Below, in pieces: positions 1 to 9,725 of a DNA stretch of 38,399 bases. This DNA comes from a bacterium HR26. Its GTDB lineage: Bacteria; Chloroflexota; Chloroflexia; Thermomicrobiales; Thermomicrobiaceae. The DNA lies in the NCBI GenBank assembly GCA_002898875.1, contig BEIC01000003.1, positions 1 to 38,399 of the forward strand, read 5' to 3'. The position numbers were made by a program, and so were the translations under genes. The notes under the pieces are model-generated. The model saw nothing but the letters and a program-made list of their open reading frames with translations. It did not search any database and had not been told where the DNA came from. The number at the start of each line of letters is the position of its first letter. Position 1 is the first letter of the stretch.

Positions 1-858
1 GCCTGCGAGCACCCCGCATGCGAGCAGCACCTCTCCGGCGACCCGCAGCCCGCTCGTCCGGGCGAGCAGCCCGGCCACTCGCAGCGCGGTGCCCGAGGCT
101 ACCAGGCCCAGCGCGACGGCGAGGACGGCGGAGCGTGGCGCCGGCGTGCGGAAGAAGAGCGGGAACGTGCGGCTGCCCATGGCCAAGGCGATCGGGAGCA
201 GGAATCCATAGAAGCCGATCACAGTTGCCGCGGTGCCGACCGGGCCCGGGATAAGCCCGCGGAGCAGGTCGTCGGTGGCCGCAGACCAAACACCGGTCAG
301 GTTGAGCAGCAGACCAGCTCCGTAGGCCGTCGACCCGACCAGCAGTGCCGCCGTGAAGACGCGAAGCGGCCGCTTGTGTGTGACGCCCGGCCGGCGCAGG
401 GTATCGGCGAGTGCCCAGACCAGCAGTCCCGCTCCGGCCAGCTCGAGCAACCCCGAGGCGATCAGCCCGGCGGCCACCGGAAGCGCAGCCGTGCTCTCGG
501 CCAACCCGGCCAGCAGCGGCTGGCTAAGGATGCGGAGCGCCAGCCCGGCGCCGAGGAGCAAGAGCCCGAGCCAGCAGATTCCCGGAGCGGGCGGGCTCAC
601 CCCGCGTAGCCGGGGGACGAAGTGCTGGGCCACGCCCAGCGTGATGAGCCCAGCGAAACCATAGATCTGCACATGCCCGTGGGCCTGGGCGAGCGCTGCC
701 GGCCAGCTCGCTGCCAGACCGGCCGGATCGGCAAGCAGAGCGAGCGAGCCTGAGGCGAAGCCGGCCAGGATCGCCAGCACGAGCCCGGCCACGGCGAAAC
801 CTCGCCAGACCTGCAGGGCAGGCGTGCTCGCCACCCTGGTGCTCGGTTCTCCGGTCAT
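1..858 (-). CDS. NnrS-like / heme-copper-oxidase-like multi-pass membrane protein, C-terminus truncated by window edge
   Basis: Manual minus-strand reading from ATG at 858: MTGEPSTRVASTPALQVWRGFAVAGLVLAILAGF...AQAHGHVQIYGFAGLITLGVAQHFVPRLRG...MGSRTFPLFFRTPAPRSAVL. The stretches I checked are open to base 1; hydrophobic, with NnrS-like HGHxQxxGFxGL and FPLF motifs. Absent from the ORF track because there is no stop in the window. Confidence 0.75.
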   Translation of the reverse strand, partial: MTGEPSTRVASTPALQVWRGFAVAGLVLAILAGFASGSLALLADPAGLAASWPAALAQAHGHVQIYGFAGLITLGVAQHFVPRLRGVSPPAPGICWLGLLLLGAGLALRILSQPLLAGLAESTAALPVAAGLIASGLLELAGAGLLVWALADTLRRPGVTHKRPLRVFTAALLVGSTAYGAGLLLNLTGVWSAATDDLLRGLIPGPVGTAATVIGFYGFLLPIALAMGSRTFPLFFRTPAPRSAVLAVALGLVASGTALRVAGLLARTSGLRVAGEVLLACGVLAG

Positions 859-1085
859 CTGCCAGCTCCATGCGTCATGGGCACACCTGCCGGGTACAGG
901 GAGCGGTCGGCAGGCGTCCGGTCAGATACGATAGCGCGGGTGGAGCTCGGGCGGGAGGGGCGTTATCGGCCCGCGCGGGTGGGGCCAGGTCAAGCCGCCG
1001 TGTCCGCGCCCGGGCAACCAAGCCTGGCCGCTGCTAGAATCACGCTGTCTCGCTGCGGGACGGCTGATGTGAGGGGCAAAGACAG

Positions 1086-2498
1086 ATGACCGAGTCCGTC
1101 GAGCAGGCGCTCGCGCAGTACCGGTGGGCCTCCGAGTACCTTCTCGGCCTCATCCAGGGGCCGCCCTCGCCGCCCCCGGGGGCGACGACGGAGGAGATCC
1201 GGGCGCGGGCCAGAGCTCGCCTCGAGCGGCTCGCCGGGTTCCTGGACTTCATCGGCCGGCCGCAGGATGCCTATCCCACGGTGCACGTCACCGGCACCTC
1301 CGGCAAGGGCTCGACGGCGACGCTCATCGCCAGCATCCTGACCCAGGCCGGCTACCGCACCGGGCTGCACCTCTCGCCCTACCTTCAGGTGGAGACCGAG
1401 AAGCTTCAGATCGATGGCCGGCTCCTGCCGGCGGATCGCTTCGCCCGCTACGTCGCCGAGCTGGACGGGCTGGTCGACTCCTGGGTCGCGCAGGGCGGCC
1501 AGCGCCTCACCTATGGCGAGTTCTGGGTGGCACTGACCTTCCTAGCCTTCGCCCGCGAGCAGGTCGACGTGGCGGTTGTCGAGGTGGGAGCCGGCGGGCG
1601 CTTCGACCTCACCAATGTGTTGTTGCCTGAAGTGGCGGTCATCACCTCGGTCGGGCTCGACCACGTGCGCACGCTGGGGCCGACGCTGCTCGACATCGCC
1701 TGGCACAAGGCCGGGATTATTAAGGCCGGCCGGCCGGCGGTGACGACCGTGACCGAACCCGGACCGCTCGCCGTGATCCGCCGCGAAGCCGAGATCCAGT
1801 CCGCTCCACTCGACGTGCTCTATCCCGGACAGGACTACGCAGTGCTCGACTGCGACGAGCAGGGCACCCGCATGCTCGATCTCCGGCGCGGCCGGGCCTA
1901 CCGGATCAGCCTGCCCGGGCGCTTCCAGGTCGCGAACGCTGCTGTTGCTATCGCGGCGGTCGAGAGACTCGGTCACCTGTCGCGTGGCCCGGTGGCCGAG
2001 GAGATCATCGCCGCCGGTCTGGAGCGGGCCCGCATCCCCGGGAGGGTCGAGGTGGTGCAGGCGACCCCGCAGGTGGTCCTGGATGGGGCGCACAATCCGG
2101 ACAAGGTCGGGGCCTTGCTCGAGAGCCTGGGCTGCCTGGGGCGTCCGCGTCGGCGGATCGTCGTCTTCGGGGTACTGGAGGGCCACGATGCGACGGCGAT
2201 GGCACGCCAGCTCAGCGTAGCCGCCGATCAGGCAGTGGTGACTGCGCCGGCCGCGGTGCAGCGCGAGCACGCGCCGCTGGAGCCGCTGGTCGAGACCTTT
2301 CAGACGCAGGGCTGCCCGGCGATCGCTATCCCCGAGCCGCTGGAAGCCGTGGCCTGGGCGCTGGGGCAGGCTGGGCCGGAGGACCAGGTGCTGGTGACCG
2401 GGTCGCTCTACCTGGTGGGCCAGGCTCGCGAGCGCTGGTACCCGGCGAGCGAGATCGTGCTCCAGTGCTCCTGCTGGCCGCTGGTGACTACCGGCTAG
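1086..2498 (+). CDS. folC: Bifunctional folylpolyglutamate synthase/dihydrofolate synthase
   Basis: 470 aa; VHVTGTSGKGSTATLIASIL P-loop, GRFDLTNVLLPEVAVITSVGLDH, VVLDGAHNPDKV: Mur-ligase/FolC motifs. Confidence 0.93.
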   Translation: MTESVEQALAQYRWASEYLLGLIQGPPSPPPGATTEEIRARARARLERLAGFLDFIGRPQDAYPTVHVTGTSGKGSTATLIASILTQAGYRTGLHLSPYLQVETEKLQIDGRLLPADRFARYVAELDGLVDSWVAQGGQRLTYGEFWVALTFLAFAREQVDVAVVEVGAGGRFDLTNVLLPEVAVITSVGLDHVRTLGPTLLDIAWHKAGIIKAGRPAVTTVTEPGPLAVIRREAEIQSAPLDVLYPGQDYAVLDCDEQGTRMLDLRRGRAYRISLPGRFQVANAAVAIAAVERLGHLSRGPVAEEIIAAGLERARIPGRVEVVQATPQVVLDGAHNPDKVGALLESLGCLGRPRRRIVVFGVLEGHDATAMARQLSVAADQAVVTAPAAVQREHAPLEPLVETFQTQGCPAIAIPEPLEAVAWALGQAGPEDQVLVTGSLYLVGQARERWYPASEIVLQCSCWPLVTTG

Positions 2499-2517
2499 CG
2501 CGCAGCAGGAGAGCGGT

Positions 2518-2540
2518 ACCCGCGCGTTCATGGCGCGGGT
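2518..2540 (+). terminator. Stem-loop downstream of folC, possible terminator
   Basis: ACCCGCGC-GTTCATG-GCGCGGGT: perfect 8-bp stem with 7-nt loop, 20 bp after the folC stop; no clear U-tract. Confidence 0.45.
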
Positions 2541-2669
2541 CTCGATATCATCTAAGTGGACAGGGTAAAATAGCGAAGGTTCCAGTGCGCTTGCCGATCG
2601 CGACACTGGTCAACCCACCGAGCTATCAGCATACCTGAGCGCCGCGAGCGATTCCCCCGGGCACGGGGC

Positions 2670-3791
2670 GTGAGTGGGGGAGGAGACAGCTTGGGCCGCA
2701 CCGCCGACGTCGAGCTGCGCAACGTCAGCAAGGTTTTCGACAACTCTGTCGTCGCGGTCGACGACGTCTCGCTCGAGATCGAGCCGGGAGAGTTCTTCTC
2801 GCTGCTGGGACCATCCGGGTGCGGCAAGACGACCACGTTGCGGATGATCGCCGGCTTCGAGATGCCGACTTCCGGTGAGATCTATATCGAGGGCCGGCCG
2901 ATGGGGGAGACCCCGCCCTTCCGTCGCAACGTCAACACGGTCTTCCAGAACTACGCGCTCTTCCCGCACATGACGGTAGCGGAAAACGTCGCCTTCGGGC
3001 TGCGCATGAAGCGGGTGCCGAGGGACGAGATCGCCCGCCGGGTACGGGAGGCGCTCCAGCTCGTCCGGCTGGCCGGCTTCGAAGACCGCTACCCACGCCA
3101 GCTCTCCGGCGGCCAGCAGCAGCGCGTGGCCCTCGCCCGAGCTCTGATCAACCGGCCCCGCGTGCTGCTCCTCGATGAGCCCTTGGGCGCCCTCGATCTC
3201 AAGCTACGCAAGGAGATGCAGCTCGAGCTCAAACACCTCCAGATGACGGTCGGCATCACCTTCATCTACGTGACTCACGATCAGGAAGAGGCGCTGACGA
3301 TGTCCGACCGGATCGCGGTCATGAACGCCGGCCGCGTGCTCCAGGTCGGCACCCCTTTGGAGATCTACGAGCGGCCGAGCAGCCGGTTCGTCGCCGACTT
3401 CATCGGTGAGTCGAACTTCCTGGAGGGGCGGGTGACCGGGCTCAATGGGCAGCAGGTGACGGTGGTGATCGACGACCGCGTGCCGGTGCCGGCGCGCGCG
3501 CAGGACGGCCTGGCCGTCGGCGAGCAGGTGACGGTGGCCATCCGGCCGGAGAAGATCCGCCTGCGCCCGCCAGGCATGGAGCGAACCGATGGGTGTGTCC
3601 GCGGCCGCGTAGAAGAGGTGGTCTACATCGGAACCGACACGTACTACTTGGTCCGGCTGACCGAGCGCTGCACCGTGCGCGTGCGCGTGCAGAACAGCCA
3701 GAACCGGCTCGACAGCGGCGAGGCGGTCGGTGAAGGCGCGGAGGTCCTGCTGAGCTGGGTCCCGGAGACCGCGATGGTGCTGAAGGCATGA
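2670..3791 (+). CDS. potA: Spermidine/putrescine-type ABC transporter ATP-binding protein
   Basis: GPSGCGKTT Walker [16 protein letters not shown] signature, [11 protein letters not shown] Walker B, TOBE-like C-terminus; followed by two permeases and a binding protein. GTG start. Confidence 0.93.
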   Translation: MSGGGDSLGRTADVELRNVSKVFDNSVVAVDDVSLEIEPGEFFSLLGPSGCGKTTTLRMIAGFEMPTSGEIYIEGRPMGETPPFRRNVNTVFQNYALFPHMTVAENVAFGLRMKRVPRDEIARRVREALQLVRLAGFEDRYPRQLSGGQQQRVALARALINRPRVLLLDEPLGALDLKLRKEMQLELKHLQMTVGITFIYVTHDQEEALTMSDRIAVMNAGRVLQVGTPLEIYERPSSRFVADFIGESNFLEGRVTGLNGQQVTVVIDDRVPVPARAQDGLAVGEQVTVAIRPEKIRLRPPGMERTDGCVRGRVEEVVYIGTDTYYLVRLTERCTVRVRVQNSQNRLDSGEAVGEGAEVLLSWVPETAMVLKA

Positions 3792-3870
3792 GCGCCGGTA
3801 CGCGGCCTGGCTTGCGGGCGCAGGATCGCCGTCTCGTCGATCCGGTCGATCAGACAAAGGGGAGCTGAGC

Positions 3871-4788
3871 GTGGCGCTGGCCGAGCGGGTCGAGACACAG
3901 CCGGAGCGACCGGCGAGCCTGGCGGCCCGCGTGGTCGACTGGATCCGCCGGCGCTCGGGGGTGAAGCTCTCGCTGGTCCTGGGACCGGGGGCGTTCTGGC
4001 TCGTGGTCTTCTTCCTCATCCCCCTGGGCGTGGTGCTGGCCTACAGCTTCGCCAGCCGCGGCGCCTATGGCCAGGTGATCTGGCGCCTCACACTCGAGAA
4101 CTACACCCGGTTCTTCGACTGGCTCTACATCCGCGTCTTCCTCGTCTCCGTCTGGATCGCGCTGCTCACGACCGTTATCTGCCTCGTCATCGGCTACCCG
4201 TTCGCCTTCGTGATGGCCCGGGTGCCGCGCCGCTGGCGCAACGCGCTGCTGGTGCTGGTGATGGTGCCCTTCTGGACCAACTTCCTGGTCCGAACCTACG
4301 CTATCATGCTGCTGCTGCGCAACGAGGGGTTGATCAACAGCGCGCTCCGGTGGCTTGGGATCATCGAGCAGCCAGTCACCATGCTCTTCACCACCTTCGC
4401 CGTGGTGCTGGGGCTAGTCTACGGCTACCTGCCCTTCATGATCTTGCCGCTGTACGCCTCCATCGAGAAGTTCGATTTCACCCTGGTGGAGGCAGCGCAG
4501 GACCTGGGGGCCAACACCTGGCAGGTCTTCACCCGGGTGATGCTGCCGCTGACCATGCCGGGCGTGGTGGCGGGATCCATCCTTGTCTTCATCCCGTCGG
4601 TCGGCGCCTTCGTCACGCCGGATCTCTTGGGCGGCGGTAAGGTGGTCATGATCGGCAACCTGATCCAGCAGCAGTTCCTGACGGTTCGGCACTGGCCGTT
4701 CGGCTCGGCAGTCTCCTTCGTCCTGATGGCCGTGGTGCTGATCTCGACGATGGCCTACTTCCGGGTCGGCGGGGAGCGACGGGTATGA
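3871..4788 (+). CDS. potB: Spermidine/putrescine-type ABC transporter permease (PotB-like)
   Basis: 305 aa hydrophobic; EAAQDLGANTWQVFTRVMLPLTMPGVVAGSI EAA loop. Confidence 0.9.
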   Translation: MALAERVETQPERPASLAARVVDWIRRRSGVKLSLVLGPGAFWLVVFFLIPLGVVLAYSFASRGAYGQVIWRLTLENYTRFFDWLYIRVFLVSVWIALLTTVICLVIGYPFAFVMARVPRRWRNALLVLVMVPFWTNFLVRTYAIMLLLRNEGLINSALRWLGIIEQPVTMLFTTFAVVLGLVYGYLPFMILPLYASIEKFDFTLVEAAQDLGANTWQVFTRVMLPLTMPGVVAGSILVFIPSVGAFVTPDLLGGGKVVMIGNLIQQQFLTVRHWPFGSAVSFVLMAVVLISTMAYFRVGGERRV

Positions 4789-5648
4789 GCACGACGGCGA
4801 CGACAGCCCCACAGACTGCGCCGCTCGCGACCCGGCGACGCTGGCGGCTGAAGCCAGGCTGGCTGGTGCTCAACAGCAACGTGCTGCTCACCTTCCTCTT
4901 CCTGTATGCTCCCATCGTGATCCTGGTCATCTTCAGCTTCAACGCCTCGCGCCAGCAAGCGGTCTGGGTCGGCTTCACGATCGAGTGGTACGAGCAGATG
5001 ATAAGGGACGAGAGGGTCATCGCCGCGGCCAAGAACAGCCTGATCATCGCGCTGGTCTCGACGGCGGTCTCGACGGTCATCGGCACGCTCACCGCCCTGG
5101 CGCTCGATCGCTTCCGCTTCCGGGCCAAGACCGCCTTCGAGGGGGCGATGTACCTGCCGATCATCGTGCCGGAGATCGTGATGGCGATCTCGCTTCTGGT
5201 CTTCTTCAACACCTCGTTCAACCTGCTCGACCGCTGGCTCGGCCTCACGCTCAAGTTCGGGCTGGGAACGATCACGATCGCGCACATCGCCTTCTCCTTC
5301 CCCTTCGTGGCTGTGGTCGTTCGTGCCCGGCTGGCCGACTTCGACCGCACGCTCGAGCAGGCGGCCCAGGACCTCGGTGCCAACGAATGGCAGACCTTCC
5401 GCTACGTGACGCTGCCGCTGCTGATGCCCGGCATCCTGGCCGGTGCGCTGCTGGCCTTCACGCTCTCGATCGACGACTTCGTGATTACCTTCTTCAACGC
5501 GGGGATCGGCGCCACGACGCTGCCGCTCGAGATCTACGGCCGCATCCGGCGCGGGATCACCCCTGAGGTCAATGCGCTCTCGGCGGTGCTGCTGCTCGCC
5601 TCGATCGCGCTCGTGCTCGGATCGGTGCTCCTGCAACGCCGGCGATAG
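4785..5648 (+). CDS. potC: Spermidine/putrescine-type ABC transporter permease (PotC-like)
   Basis: 287 aa; EQAAQDLGANEWQTFRYVTLPLLMPGILAGALLAFTLSIDDFVITFF EAA loop; 4-nt ATGA overlap with potB. Confidence 0.9.
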   Translation: MSTTATTAPQTAPLATRRRWRLKPGWLVLNSNVLLTFLFLYAPIVILVIFSFNASRQQAVWVGFTIEWYEQMIRDERVIAAAKNSLIIALVSTAVSTVIGTLTALALDRFRFRAKTAFEGAMYLPIIVPEIVMAISLLVFFNTSFNLLDRWLGLTLKFGLGTITIAHIAFSFPFVAVVVRARLADFDRTLEQAAQDLGANEWQTFRYVTLPLLMPGILAGALLAFTLSIDDFVITFFNAGIGATTLPLEIYGRIRRGITPEVNALSAVLLLASIALVLGSVLLQRRR

Positions 5649-5740
5649 AGTGGAGGTGACCAAAGGGAGCTCAGCTCAAGGTGGGGTCAACCAGACTATC
5701 GGTATACCTGTGTGCAGCAGCCAACCGTGAGGAGGACGAC

Positions 5741-6994
5741 ATGAGGCAGGATACCCGCGTGCTACGGCTCATCCGAACCTGGCAGCAGGGCCGGCTCTCC
5801 CGTCGTGAGCTCATCCGCCGGCTCACGCTTATGGGGCTGAGCCTGCCGGCCATCGCTGCCCTGCTCGCCGCCTGCGCCCGCCAGGCCGAGACGCCGACGG
5901 CGGTGCCAGGCGGAATCACGCCGGCCGCTGGGGAGACGCCGGCTGCGGGCGAGACTCCTGCTGCTGGCGAGACGCCGGCTGCGGGCGGCATCCCTGACTA
6001 CATCGACCGCAGCAAGCTGGACAAGGAGCTAAACTTCTACAACTGGTCCGAATACCACGACCCCGAGGTGATCACCGAGTTCGAGCAGACCTACGGCGTG
6101 AAGGTGACCCAGGATACCTATGCCAGCAACGAGGACCTGCTGGCCAAGCTGCAGGGTGGTGCTACCGGCTACGACGTGATCGTCCCCTCGGACTACATGG
6201 TCAGCATCATGATCAACCTGGGGATGCTCGAGCCGCTCGATTACGACGTGATCCGGACCATCGAGCACATCGATCCCAACAACCTGAAGCCGTACTACGA
6301 CCCGGAGAACACCTACAGCGTCCCCTACATGTGGGGCACCTCCGGCTATAGCTACGACACCGCGGTCCTGGGCGAGGATCTGGAGAGCTGGAAGGAGGTC
6401 TTCGAGCCACGCCCGGAGGCGCAGGGCAAGATCGTCATGCTCGACGACCAGCGGGAGGTCATCGGCGCGGCCCTGATGTACCTCGGCTACTCGATCAACG
6501 AGACCAGCGACGAGGCACTCGCCAAGGTCAAGGAGCTGCTCTTGGCCCAGAAGCCGTACGTCCTGGCCTACAGCAGCCAGAACAACGACGACCTGCTCGT
6601 GGCCGGCGAGGCCGTTATCTCACACATCTGGACCGGAGATGCACTGCTGGCGGAGCAGGAGCGCGAGGGCCTGCGCTACGTGATCCCGATGGAGGGCTGC
6701 ACCGTCTGGCAGGACAACCTCTGCGTGCCGGCAAGCGCGCCGCACAAGTACACAGCGATGGCGTTCATCGACTTCATGAACCGGCCCGACATCGCCGCCC
6801 GCAACGCGAACTTCATCTGGTACGGCTGCCCGAACAAGACGGCGCGTGAGCAGGGGCTCATCGACGAGGCGATGCTCAACCATCCCGGCGTCTACCCGCC
6901 GGACGAGGTGTGGCAACGGCTCCAGTGGATCGAGGACGTCGGCGAGGACACGCTCAAGTACGACCGGCTCTGGACCGAGATCAAGACGGCGTAG
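5741..6994 (+). CDS. potD: Spermidine/putrescine-type extracellular substrate-binding lipoprotein (PotD-like)
   Basis: SRRELIRRLTLMGLSLPAIAALLAAC signal/lipobox; ELNFYNWSEYHDPEVITEFEQTYGVKVTQDTYASNEDLLAKL is PotD-like. ATG at 5741 with GGAGGA upstream preferred to the track start at 5681. Confidence 0.92.
   Translation: MRQDTRVLRLIRTWQQGRLSRRELIRRLTLMGLSLPAIAALLAACARQAETPTAVPGGITPAAGETPAAGETPAAGETPAAGGIPDYIDRSKLDKELNFYNWSEYHDPEVITEFEQTYGVKVTQDTYASNEDLLAKLQGGATGYDVIVPSDYMVSIMINLGMLEPLDYDVIRTIEHIDPNNLKPYYDPENTYSVPYMWGTSGYSYDTAVLGEDLESWKEVFEPRPEAQGKIVMLDDQREVIGAALMYLGYSINETSDEALAKVKELLLAQKPYVLAYSSQNNDDLLVAGEAVISHIWTGDALLAEQEREGLRYVIPMEGCTVWQDNLCVPASAPHKYTAMAFIDFMNRPDIAARNANFIWYGCPNKTAREQGLIDEAMLNHPGVYPPDEVWQRLQWIEDVGEDTLKYDRLWTEIKTA
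5918..5989 (+). repeat. Four 18-bp tandem units encoding (T-P-A-A-G-E/G)4 linker
   Basis: Direct reading: ACGCCGGCCGCTGGGGAG / ACGCCGGCTGCGGGCGAG / ACTCCTGCTGCTGGCGAG / ACGCCGGCTGCGGGCGGC. Confidence 0.9.
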
Positions 6995-7136
6995 CGCGCC
7001 TGACGGCGTCGCGCTCTCACGCCCGGACGGGAGCAAGATGGCCCTTGCCCGGATGCTCCATCCGCAGCGCGCGGCGTGGCGAGGGGGCGAGCAGGGCGTA
7101 GCGGATCACCTGCCGCCCGGTCTCTCCCGGCTCACT

Positions 7137-7185
7137 CCTCTCACCGTGCCAGCGGCGGGTCAACGGCGAGATCGGCGGTGAGAGG
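7137..7185. terminator. Inverted repeat between convergent genes, possible bidirectional terminator
   Basis: CCTCTCACCG - 29 nt - CGGTGAGAGG, perfect 10-bp arms, between potD (+) and amidohydrolase (-) stops. Confidence 0.4.
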
Positions 7186-7212
7186 TCAGCGGTGTGCTTC
7201 CGTGCGAGCGCG

Positions 7213-8832
7213 CTACTCCGGGCAGCCGCTGGCGCCCCAGCGTAGCACCCGGCCGGGCCGGGCGCCGGTGTGTCGCCCCTCGGCCACCACCGGCACGCCG
7301 TTGACGACGACCCAGTCGATCCCGACCGGATACCGGTGCGGCTTGGCCCAGGTCGCCGTCTCGTCCACGGTGGACGGGTCGAAGACGACGACATCGGCCT
7401 TGTACCCGGTGACCAGCCGGCCCCGGTCCTTGAGCCCCAGCCGGTGTGCTGGCAGCCCGGTCATCTTGCGGACGGCCTCCGGTAGGCTCAGCACGCGCTC
7501 CTCGCGCACGTAGTGGCCGAGCACGCGCGGGTAGGTTCCGTAGGAGCGCGGGTGTGGCTTGCCGCGCGCCAGTGGCCCGTCGGCTGCGAGCGAGGAGCCA
7601 TCTGAGCCGACCATGACCAGCGGGTGGCGCATGATCTCGCGCACGTCGTCCTCGCTCATCGCAAAGCGGATGATCGCGACGTCACCCGCGGCCGCCTCGA
7701 GCAGCCGCAGCACCGTCTCCTCTGGCTCGACCCCCAGCTCCTCGGCAATCGCCGCGATCGTCTTCCCCTCCCAGCTCGGGTTGGGGGCGAAGGAAGCGAC
7801 GACGATATCGTCGAAGGTGCAGCCGCTCATCAGCGGGTTCGGCCAGTCGGGTGCGCCTTCGGTGATCTGGCGCCGGATCAGTGCCCGCTGCTCGGCGTCG
7901 GCGAGCCGGCCCAGCATCGCCTCGGTGCCACCGCTGAGCGCCCAGGGCGGTAGCACGGCGGTCAGTGTAGTGCTGCTGGCGACGTAGGGATACTGGTCGG
8001 CCATCACGTCCACGCCGTCGGCGCGGGCGCGCTCGATCAGCGAGAGCAGCTCCGGCGCGCGTCCCCAGTTGTTCCGCCCAGTTGCCTTCAGGTGGGAAAC
8101 CTGCACCGGCACCCCAGCCTGTCGGCCGACCTCGATCGCCTCCGCGACCGCCTGGGCCACGGTGTCGCCCTCGCCGCGGATGTGGCTGGTGTACAGCCGC
8201 CCGTACTCGCGCAGCACCTGAGCCAGGGCCACGATCTCGTCGGTGTCGGCGTACATGCTCGGCGCGTAGATCAGGCCCGTCGAGAGACCGAGCGCTCCCT
8301 GCTCGAGCTCCCGGCGGAGCAGCTCCTGCATCGCTCGCAGCTCATCCAGGCTTGGTCGCCGTTGCTCCGGTCCCATCACCGCCGTGCGCAGCGTGCCGTG
8401 CCCGACTAGGAAGGCGACGTTGAGCGCGACGCCGCGCTCCTCCAACTTCGCCATCACGTCGCCGGTCGACTGCCAGCGCCAGCGCTGCAGCTCGTCGTCG
8501 GGTGGCGCCAGCCGGCGCAGCCGCCGCTCCACCGCCGCCGTCCACGGCCCCGGCGAGGTGCCGCAGTTACCCACCACCTCGAGCGTGACGCCCTGCATCA
8601 CCTTGCTCATGGCGCGGCCATCGACGAGCAGCGGCAGCTCGGAGTGGGTGTGGATGTCGATGAACCCCGGCGCGACGACCTTGCCGCGCGCCTGGATCAC
8701 CCGGCGCGCCGGCGCGTCGCCGAGCTGCCCGATGGCCGCGATCCGGTCCCGCTCGATCGCCACGTCGGCCTGGAATCCGGCCCGGCCGCTGCCGTCGATA
8801 ACCTCACCGCCGCGGATCAGCAAGTCGTACAC
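7213..8832 (-). CDS. N-acyl-D-amino-acid deacylase/D-aminoacylase family amidohydrolase
   Basis: MYDLLIRGGEVIDGSG..., KVVAPGFIDIHTHSELPLL, VVGNCGTSPGP, GLSTGLIYAPSMYADTDEIVAL, YTSHIRGEGD, VQVSHLKATG: amidohydrolase/D-aminoacylase motifs. Confidence 0.9.
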   Translation of the reverse strand: MYDLLIRGGEVIDGSGRAGFQADVAIERDRIAAIGQLGDAPARRVIQARGKVVAPGFIDIHTHSELPLLVDGRAMSKVMQGVTLEVVGNCGTSPGPWTAAVERRLRRLAPPDDELQRWRWQSTGDVMAKLEERGVALNVAFLVGHGTLRTAVMGPEQRRPSLDELRAMQELLRRELEQGALGLSTGLIYAPSMYADTDEIVALAQVLREYGRLYTSHIRGEGDTVAQAVAEAIEVGRQAGVPVQVSHLKATGRNNWGRAPELLSLIERARADGVDVMADQYPYVASSTTLTAVLPPWALSGGTEAMLGRLADAEQRALIRRQITEGAPDWPNPLMSGCTFDDIVVASFAPNPSWEGKTIAAIAEELGVEPEETVLRLLEAAAGDVAIIRFAMSEDDVREIMRHPLVMVGSDGSSLAADGPLARGKPHPRSYGTYPRVLGHYVREERVLSLPEAVRKMTGLPAHRLGLKDRGRLVTGYKADVVVFDPSTVDETATWAKPHRYPVGIDWVVVNGVPVVAEGRHTGARPGRVLRWGASGCPE

Positions 8833-8990
8833 GCGTGTTCCCTCCCCTCTCCTGCCTGGCTCGCTCGCGTCCCCGTGCTCAGCTCCCCGCTGTCCCCGTC
8901 CCTGGCTTCCACCGGGACCACGAGGGCGGCCTCTCCACTACGCCTGAACCCACCCACGTCACGCCTTCTTCCCAGCGGGACTATCATAAA

Positions 8991-9018
8991 GTAGGGGCAA
9001 ATAATCATTCGCCCCTGC
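8991..9018. repeat. Imperfect inverted repeat, copy 1 of a dispersed REP-like family
   Basis: GTAGGGGCaaataatcattcGCCCCTGC, directly after the HAD gene stop (9021, minus strand); shares ATCATTCGCCCCT with 15824-15836. Confidence 0.6.
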
Positions 9019-9020
9019 AG

Positions 9021-9725
9021 CTACCGCGATCCGTCGTTCGGGCCGGTTTTCCGCTCCAGCCAGCTCTGTGCCTCCAACCAGGGCAACACCTCGTGGAGCG
9101 AGGGCAGAATCGCATCCGCCTCCTCCAGCCCTGGCAGCGACCTCGTGTGCTCGTTGGGGATCGCAAGGCAACGCAGGCCGGCCGCTCGGGCCGCCCGCAC
9201 CCCGAGCGGGGCGTCCTCGAGCGCCAGGCAGGCTTCCGGCGGCAAGCCCAGCCAGTCCGCCGCCAGCCGGTAGCAGTCCGGCGCCGGCTTGCCCTGCTCC
9301 ACATCCTCAGCCGTTACCAGCACGGGGAACATGCCGGCCAGCCCGATCTCGGCCAGCGCGCGCTCGACGTAGTGCCGGTGGCCCGAGGTGGCCAGCGCCA
9401 GCGGCACCCCGCGCTCGGCCAGCTCCGTGACCAGCTCCCTTGCGCCGGGCATCGGGCACAGCCGCCCGGCGAGCGAGTCGAGAAAGATCGCGTCGCGCTC
9501 GGCAAGCACCTGCTCGAGGGTAAGCGGCAGCGCCAGCCGCTCAATCACCAGCCGGGCCGAGTCGCGGAGCCGTAGCCCGAACAGCTCGCTAAGGAGACCG
9601 TCTTCGAGCCGCTTGCCGTAGCCGGCCAGGAACGCCTGCCAGGCGGCGATCTGCAGCGGCTCGCTGTCCACCAGCAGGCCGTCGAGGTCGAAGACGACTC
9701 CCTGCACGATGACTGCCGGCCCCAT
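9021..9725 (-). CDS. HAD superfamily hydrolase, beta-phosphoglucomutase-like
   Basis: GVVFDLDGLLVDSEP motif I, LALATSGHRHYVERAL motif II, GKPAPDCYRLAADWLGLPPEACLALEDAPLGVRAARAAGL motifs III/IV. Confidence 0.9.
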   Translation of the reverse strand: MGPAVIVQGVVFDLDGLLVDSEPLQIAAWQAFLAGYGKRLEDGLLSELFGLRLRDSARLVIERLALPLTLEQVLAERDAIFLDSLAGRLCPMPGARELVTELAERGVPLALATSGHRHYVERALAEIGLAGMFPVLVTAEDVEQGKPAPDCYRLAADWLGLPPEACLALEDAPLGVRAARAAGLRCLAIPNEHTRSLPGLEEADAILPSLHEVLPWLEAQSWLERKTGPNDGSR

